Assembly (NCBI GenBank): GCA_036560485.1
Contig: DATBRC010000026.1
Coordinates: 1-27,120, forward strand
Direction: 5' to 3'
From: DATBRC01 sp036560485
Lineage (GTDB): Bacteria; Pseudomonadota; Gammaproteobacteria; Burkholderiales; Burkholderiaceae_D
Length of the DNA stretch: 27,120 bases
Part shown: in pieces, positions 23,365 to 27,120 of the stretch
Position numbering within the stretch: position 1 is the first letter of the stretch
Layout of the letters: each line of letters opens with the position of its first letter
The notes under the pieces: generated by a model
Told to the model about the DNA's origin: nothing
What the model saw: only the letters and a program-made list of their open reading frames with translations
Databases searched by the model: none
Translations under genes and position numbers: made by a program

Positions 23365-23390
23365 AGTACGATTAAATTTTTAATCGTACT
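23365..23390. promoter_or_regulatory. Perfect 12-bp inverted repeat, operator-like
   Basis: Arms AGTACGATTAAA (23365-23376) and TTTAATCGTACT (23379-23390) are exact reverse complements with a 2-bp spacer. The sequence is AT-rich in the middle, unlike REP units. It lies about 92 bp upstream of thyA. It may be a dimeric regulator site or a cruciform; no T-run marks it as a terminator. Confidence 0.5.
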
Positions 23391-23551
23391 GAATTAATAG
23401 TTGGCGCTATTTTACCGGGATTGCAGGCAAGGTGCGTTTTCGCTGACGGACTGCCATAAGCCTGTGTATTGTCATTAACTTGTCATGTGGCGCGATTATC
23501 TTCTCAATGCGACGACGAAATTATCGATTGTCCTATTTAAACGAGGATCGC

Positions 23552-23851
23552 ATGGCGCCTTCAAAAAACAATCAACGAAAATATGCAATTTGCTTCTGGG
23601 TTGGCTTGCAATTGATGTGTTTCGCATTATTTTTGCATCCAATGAGTCCGGAAAATTTTCTGCTGCTTGCAATCACTGATCCACTCGAAACCATCAGTGA
23701 ACAATACGGCTTTGGGATGGCAATTGGTTTCTGGATCAGCTTGTCATTGCTATTGGTTGGTCTTTTTGGCTGGATCGATATCGCGCACTTTTTTAAAAAT
23801 ATACGACGAACAAATCCTCATTCCTCCCCCAAGTTCCGGCAAGCCAGATAA
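23552..23851 (+). CDS. Small hypothetical membrane protein
   Basis: A 99-residue protein with two hydrophobic segments (about 11-30 and 56-79) and a basic C-terminal tail, so probably in the inner membrane with both ends inside. I chose the ATG at 23552 because GAGGA lies just 4 bases upstream; the frame stays open to 23480, but those residues are rich in Arg and lack a ribosome binding site. No family recognised. It precedes the glycine-zipper gene by 145 bp on the same strand, with no evident link. Confidence 0.65.
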   Translation: MAPSKNNQRKYAICFWVGLQLMCFALFLHPMSPENFLLLAITDPLETISEQYGFGMAIGFWISLSLLLVGLFGWIDIAHFFKNIRRTNPHSSPKFRQAR

Positions 23852-23996
23852 ATGTCACAACTGCTTACATGTGTAAAAGTCTGTTTCGCCAGTGGCATTT
23901 GCGGCACAAGAATATAAAGTAAAGCTCATACCGATGCGTATTTTGATCAAGTTTTAAATGACAGCTTGGATACGCAAGGAACTTCAGGAGCTAAAC

Positions 23997-24425
23997 ATGT
24001 TGAGCAAAAAATGGATGACAGCGGTAGTGCTGATTGGTGCAGCGATGTCAACAACAGCTTTCGCAGATGAGCGTGGCGTCAATACTGCAATTGGAGCAGT
24101 GGTAGGCGCTGTTATCGGTAACAGTGTTCATGGCAGAGATGGAGCCGTTGTTGGCGGTGTGCTTGGCGCTGCAATTGGAGCAAGTGCCAATACATACGGC
24201 GGGCCGCGATATTACAACGAATCTCGTACCTACGAGCGGCCGGTTGTGTATGCGCAGCCAGCAACTTATTATCGACCCGCTCCAGCTTATGACAATCCAC
24301 GTCCCGTATATGTTGCCGGCTACTATGGTGGACACGATAGGTACTATGAAGATCATGATGCATATCGTCACGGGCATGATCGCCGTGACTATGATCGTCG
24401 CGAGCATGAGAGCCATAGATGGTAA
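23997..24425 (+). CDS. Glycine-zipper envelope protein
   Basis: A 142-residue exported protein. I chose the ATG at 23997 because AGGAG lies 6 bases upstream and the next 23 residues form a clear signal peptide ending in TAFA. The mature N-terminus has a glycine-zipper pair (GAVVGAVIG ... GAVVGGVLGAAIGA), as in 17-kDa antigen-like and other outer-membrane-associated proteins. The C-terminal half is low-complexity and rich in Tyr, Arg, Asp and His. There is no lipobox cysteine at the cleavage site, so it is not an evident lipoprotein. The role is unknown; membrane association or stress response is the family expectation. A strong terminator follows. Confidence 0.82.
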   Translation: MLSKKWMTAVVLIGAAMSTTAFADERGVNTAIGAVVGAVIGNSVHGRDGAVVGGVLGAAIGASANTYGGPRYYNESRTYERPVVYAQPATYYRPAPAYDNPRPVYVAGYYGGHDRYYEDHDAYRHGHDRRDYDRREHESHRW

Positions 24426-24456
24426 TTTTGCAAATTCAAGCAATCATCGCATAGAT

Positions 24457-24484
24457 AAAAAAACCGGCAGTAGCCGGTTTTTTT
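24457..24484. terminator. Bidirectional Rho-independent terminator
   Basis: A perfect 12-bp stem, 24457-24468 with 24473-24484, loop of 4, core ACCGGC/GCCGGT flanked by seven A and seven T. It is symmetrical, so it serves both the glycine-zipper gene on the plus strand and the hydrolase gene ending at 24518 on the minus strand. Confidence 0.92.
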
Positions 24485-24517
24485 ATAATCAGAGCTAATC
24501 GCAAGTCCAATTGAAGA

Positions 24518-25258
24518 TCAAGACCGCTCATCGCCTTGTTTAATCCAATTCTTGATTGCATCGATCGTTTCTTTTTCTATTCCGTTGTAACCATGATGCG
24601 CAAAAGGTTCGCATGGATCTCCGACCGAAATTCCTCCGTCCATTGTAATGAGCTCATTGCCATATTTGTTGTGCGAAGCTTCAGCATTGGAATAGCCGGT
24701 CGCAAAGCAACTATCATTTTTGTGATGTACAACAAGCTGACGGTTATTGTATCGCTTTGCGTTAAAAGAACTGATGGCTGGCATCGATGAAGTATGGATT
24801 TCTCCGGCAATCTTGTCGGACAAGTATCCGGCCAGCGCCATCGTGTCGTGCGTACCCTTGCTAGTCCCCATCAGATAAATTTTTGCGGCGGGAAATCGAT
24901 TTTTCAAATCGTCCAGAACGGCTTGAATGCGTTCCGGAGATTGTGTTGAGTTCGTCGCTACCGTCGCAAATTCATCATCGATAATGAATTTTCTGGTTCG
25001 AATAACAAAGTTGCCTTTGAAACCGTAAACCAGCTTCCCGTCTTCCATGCGCGGATCCATGTTCCCGTTACCGCCTGGGAAAAGGATAATGACATATTTG
25101 GGATGAAGATTTTGATAGTTGAGAATGTAGGGAACCGTGTCCCCATTTTTATATTGGGCCGTTGTGATCAGCTCTTCGGCTGCATGACAATACTGAGCGG
25201 CAAATAGCGCGATGGTGAGGATAAAAAACTTGCATGGATTATTCACAATAAATTCCAT
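24518..25258 (-). CDS. Exported alpha/beta-hydrolase-like protein
   Basis: A 246-residue protein with an N-terminal signal peptide (hydrophobic 11-22, probable cleavage after CHA near 26), so probably periplasmic. The fold looks like an alpha/beta hydrolase: strand VIILFPGG (56-63) for the oxyanion region, nucleophile elbow GTSKG with S133, D182 in HHKNDSC, and H222 in the FAHHGY segment as triad members. C184 and C216 could form a disulphide. Esterase or peptidase activity is plausible but the substrate is unknown. Composition is somewhat AT-rich. It converges on the glycine-zipper gene with a shared terminator between them. Confidence 0.8.
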   Translation of the reverse strand: MEFIVNNPCKFFILTIALFAAQYCHAAEELITTAQYKNGDTVPYILNYQNLHPKYVIILFPGGNGNMDPRMEDGKLVYGFKGNFVIRTRKFIIDDEFATVATNSTQSPERIQAVLDDLKNRFPAAKIYLMGTSKGTHDTMALAGYLSDKIAGEIHTSSMPAISSFNAKRYNNRQLVVHHKNDSCFATGYSNAEASHNKYGNELITMDGGISVGDPCEPFAHHGYNGIEKETIDAIKNWIKQGDERS

Positions 25259-25339
25259 TTATTTTTCAATATCCGATAGCAAGTCATTGGATCACTTTAC
25301 GTGTGATTCAATGCATTTCCTTGCCTAGCCTGTTGCTTT

Positions 25340-25597
25340 TTATTTCTCTGTGTCGCGTGCTTTTTGTAATTCTTCCCGAATAACCAATGCGTCTTCGCGT
25401 GCTTTTTCCAACTGCGCTATCAATTGCGGAATATCGTCAGGATGCACAGTGATCACCGCGACTTCCTGATTGTAATTTTCTTGTTTCAGACGGACGTGTC
25501 CCAACCTGCCTGTTGATACATCGACGGAATCTCTTTGCTCAAAAATTGTGTTGGTCATGATGCTATTCCCACTTGCCTTGCTAGTTGCCTCATTCAT
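25340..25597 (-). CDS. Small hypothetical protein downstream of cheY
   Basis: An 85-residue protein, not recognised. A central stretch (about 31-57) looks like short beta strands, and the C-terminal 30 residues (LIAQLEKAREDALVIREEL) form a charged amphipathic helix, perhaps a coiled coil. No cysteine, signal peptide or membrane segment. It lies 28 bp after cheY on the same strand, so it may belong to the cheZ-cheY transcript. The start is uncertain: ATG at 25597 has no ribosome binding site, and an internal ATG at 25558 would give 72 residues. Confidence 0.6.
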   Translation of the reverse strand: MNEATSKASGNSIMTNTIFEQRDSVDVSTGRLGHVRLKQENYNQEVAVITVHPDDIPQLIAQLEKAREDALVIREELQKARDTEK

Positions 25598-25625
25598 ATT
25601 TTATCTATAAAAAATTAGGTTCACT

Positions 25626-26021
25626 TTACTTCGCTGCGTTGATTTTTTCAAAAATCTTGGTTAGTTTTTCATCCAGTGTAGCAGCAGTAAAAGGTTTGAC
25701 TACGTAGCCGCTTGCGCCAGCCTGTGCCGCGGCAATGATATTTTCCTTCTTGGCTTCCGCAGTCACCATCAGTACAGGCATCTTGCTGAGTGCCGCGTCG
25801 GCACGAATTTGCTTTAGCATTTCAAGTCCATCCATATTCGGCATGTTCCAGTCGGACACAACGAAGTCGAATTGACCGGTTCGCAATTTGCTTAGGCCTT
25901 CCACGCCATCTTCGGCTTCCTCTACATTCGAATAGCCTAATTCTTTTAGCAGATTGCGTACGATGCGCCGCATCGTCGAAAAATCGTCAACCACCAAAAA
26001 TCGTAAATTTTGCTCAGCCAT
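25626..26021 (-). CDS. cheY: Chemotaxis response regulator CheY
   Basis: Stand-alone receiver that, when phosphorylated by CheA, binds the flagellar motor switch protein FliM and changes rotation. The 131 residues closely follow E. coli CheY, with D12/D13, phosphoacceptor D57, T87, Y106 and K109 at the same numbers. The AEAKKENIIAAAQAGASG segment is almost identical to the enterobacterial protein. It lies 50 bp downstream of cheZ on the same strand, with an AAGGT ribosome binding site. No flagellar or other che genes are inside the window. Confidence 0.97.
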   Translation of the reverse strand: MAEQNLRFLVVDDFSTMRRIVRNLLKELGYSNVEEAEDGVEGLSKLRTGQFDFVVSDWNMPNMDGLEMLKQIRADAALSKMPVLMVTAEAKKENIIAAAQAGASGYVVKPFTAATLDEKLTKIFEKINAAK

Positions 26022-26071
26022 ATCGTACCTTTTTTCTCAAATTTCCCTGTACCTTGGTTAAGTCATTTTGC

Positions 26072-26896
26072 CTAAAATCCCAAATCAGCCAGTAGATCAT
26101 CCACGTCATTTTGTACCAATGCGGCAGAAGGCACAGATGGACCTGACATCAAATCGACATGCTTGTCTTTTACAGCGGCAGGTGAGTTATCCAATAAGAG
26201 TTGTGCCAGGTCCTGCTCAACAGTTTTGGTAATCGCAACCACCTTCTTGATAATTTGCCCGGTCAGATCCTGGAAATCCTGCGCCATCATGATTTCAAGC
26301 AGTCGTGCTTTTTCCTTTTCACCATCCGTCACCACTTGTGCTGCGAATTTTCGTGAATCTGCTGCGAGAATTTTGAAGTCTTCAATGCCAATTTTTCCTG
26401 CAAAGAGCAGTGCCCAGCGTTCTTCCATTTCCTTGCCTTGCTTGATTAATCCCTCTTGCGCCGGAATGCCCGCATCCAATGTATTCAAAACCTTGTTGGC
26501 CGATTGCTCGGTCAATGTAGCAATGTACTCCAATCGATCGTTTGCATCGGTTATTTGAGACGAAGCGCTCGATAGCGACTTGTCATATCCCAGCTCACGC
26601 AATGAATCATGCAATAACCGAACAATGCCGCCGAGTCGTTCAAACATTGGGTTATCTGCTGCGTCACCTGCATGCGACACCGCTGGCTGCACATCGGTTT
26701 TTTCGGCGGATATGGTCGATTTGTCAAGGTAAAGGCCGCAGACTGCTTGATAATATTGCTCCATCTTGTCTATTGGCTTGCCGGGAGCCGCAGCGACAAC
26801 ATTTGCAGATGGTGACTGTTGTTTTTGCGCCGATTCATTGTATTGCGACGCTTCGGCATCGAATAATGCCTCTAAATCATCGTCCGCACTCGCCAT
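26072..26896 (-). CDS. cheZ: CheY-P phosphatase CheZ
   Basis: Dephosphorylates CheY-P to end the chemotaxis signal. I chose the ATG at 26896 (MASADDD), which has GGAG eight bases upstream; the frame extends to 26992 but that part is low in coding character. The resulting 274 residues exceed E. coli CheZ (214), mostly through a variable Ala/Gln/Ser-rich region at about 15-75. The long helical hairpin at about 85-240 contains the catalytic block AQDFQDLTGQ with D210 and Q214. The C-terminal CheY-docking peptide VDDLLADLGF is intact. A similar acidic segment, ADDDLEALF, lies at the N-terminus. The gene precedes cheY, opposite to the usual cheY-cheZ order. Confidence 0.94.
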   Translation of the reverse strand: MASADDDLEALFDAEASQYNESAQKQQSPSANVVAAAPGKPIDKMEQYYQAVCGLYLDKSTISAEKTDVQPAVSHAGDAADNPMFERLGGIVRLLHDSLRELGYDKSLSSASSQITDANDRLEYIATLTEQSANKVLNTLDAGIPAQEGLIKQGKEMEERWALLFAGKIGIEDFKILAADSRKFAAQVVTDGEKEKARLLEIMMAQDFQDLTGQIIKKVVAITKTVEQDLAQLLLDNSPAAVKDKHVDLMSGPSVPSAALVQNDVDDLLADLGF

Positions 26897-27120
26897 AAAC
26901 ACCACTCCAAATTGAATTTTTATTAATGAATATGCTGAAAGAAAACAGAAGTTCGTCGAATGAAACCATAAAAATGTACCGCTGGTAACCAATCAGTTTC
27001 AACGATGTTGAGAAGAATTTGGTCCTCAGCATGTTGCAATCATCAATAGTCTCGCATTTCAGAATCGATCTGTATAGAGATGTCGTGGCTGAATGGCTCG
27101 ATAATCATAAAAATCACATT
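26897..27120. other. Region upstream of cheZ, no complete gene
   Basis: No full gene is visible. On the minus strand a frame open from the window edge ends at a TGA at 27043-27045 and could be the last two dozen codons of an upstream gene, but it is too short to identify. I saw no convincing sigma-28 flagellar promoter before cheZ. Confidence 0.3.

Noticed and set aside
26897..26992. Extension of cheZ
   Set aside because: The residues are hydrophobic and aromatic without family resemblance; the ATG at 26896 has a good ribosome binding site.

Overview
The window looks like chromosomal DNA of a betaproteobacterium in the order Burkholderiales, most likely the family Oxalobacteraceae (Herminiimonas/Janthinobacterium-like). 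This is inferred from protein flavour (E. coli-like CheY/CheZ, class I PHA synthase, MKFRFP-type Orn/Lys/Arg decarboxylase, betaproteobacterial HrpA) and from the many small palindromic intergenic repeats. I ran no database search. No rRNA, tRNA, CRISPR array, phage module or insertion sequence with a transposase was seen.

Layout. 1-2.8 kb: transaldolase (tal) and glucose-6-phosphate isomerase (pgi), both on the minus strand. 3.0-5.0 kb: a tightly overlapping minus-strand signalling operon, in transcription order a single-domain response regulator, a CheC-type phosphatase with two active sites, and a PAS-GGDEF diguanylate cyclase. 5.2-5.8 kb: rpiA, so three sugar-phosphate enzymes surround the signalling operon. 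5.9-6.9 kb: an AT-rich orphan gene and yggX. 7.0-12.4 kb: argA and hrpA, divergent, with only 25 bp between their start codons. 12.7-14.1 kb: dcd, then an orphan gene flanked by 39-bp inverted repeats. 14.1-16.6 kb: a hotdog thioesterase, and a marR-MFS operon on the other strand. 16.8-19.0 kb: a PLP-dependent basic amino acid decarboxylase. 19.2-23.3 kb: a DUF4337-type membrane protein, folA, phaC and thyA, all minus. 23.5-25.6 kb: small envelope or orphan genes and a periplasmic hydrolase. 25.6-26.9 kb: cheY and cheZ.

Main observations. Palindromic REP-like elements occupy much of the intergenic space. Two copies of one 99-bp family lie inside the hrpA reading frame, in different reading phases, and both are translated without a stop. 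HrpA therefore appears to carry two repeat-derived peptide insertions at predicted linkers. Several intergenic elements share a common frame, GTC(A/G)TTCC-stem-GGAATCCA, with different stems; one inverted pair shows compensatory base changes that preserve the hairpin. Other points are the response regulator-CheC-diguanylate cyclase module, a palindromic -10 box between argA and hrpA that could give two nearly leaderless transcripts, and an inverted-repeat-bounded orphan gene ending in a Cys/His-rich tail.

Most genes are housekeeping and confidently assigned. The orphan genes at 5.9, 13.4, 23.6 and 25.3 kb could not be assigned a function.
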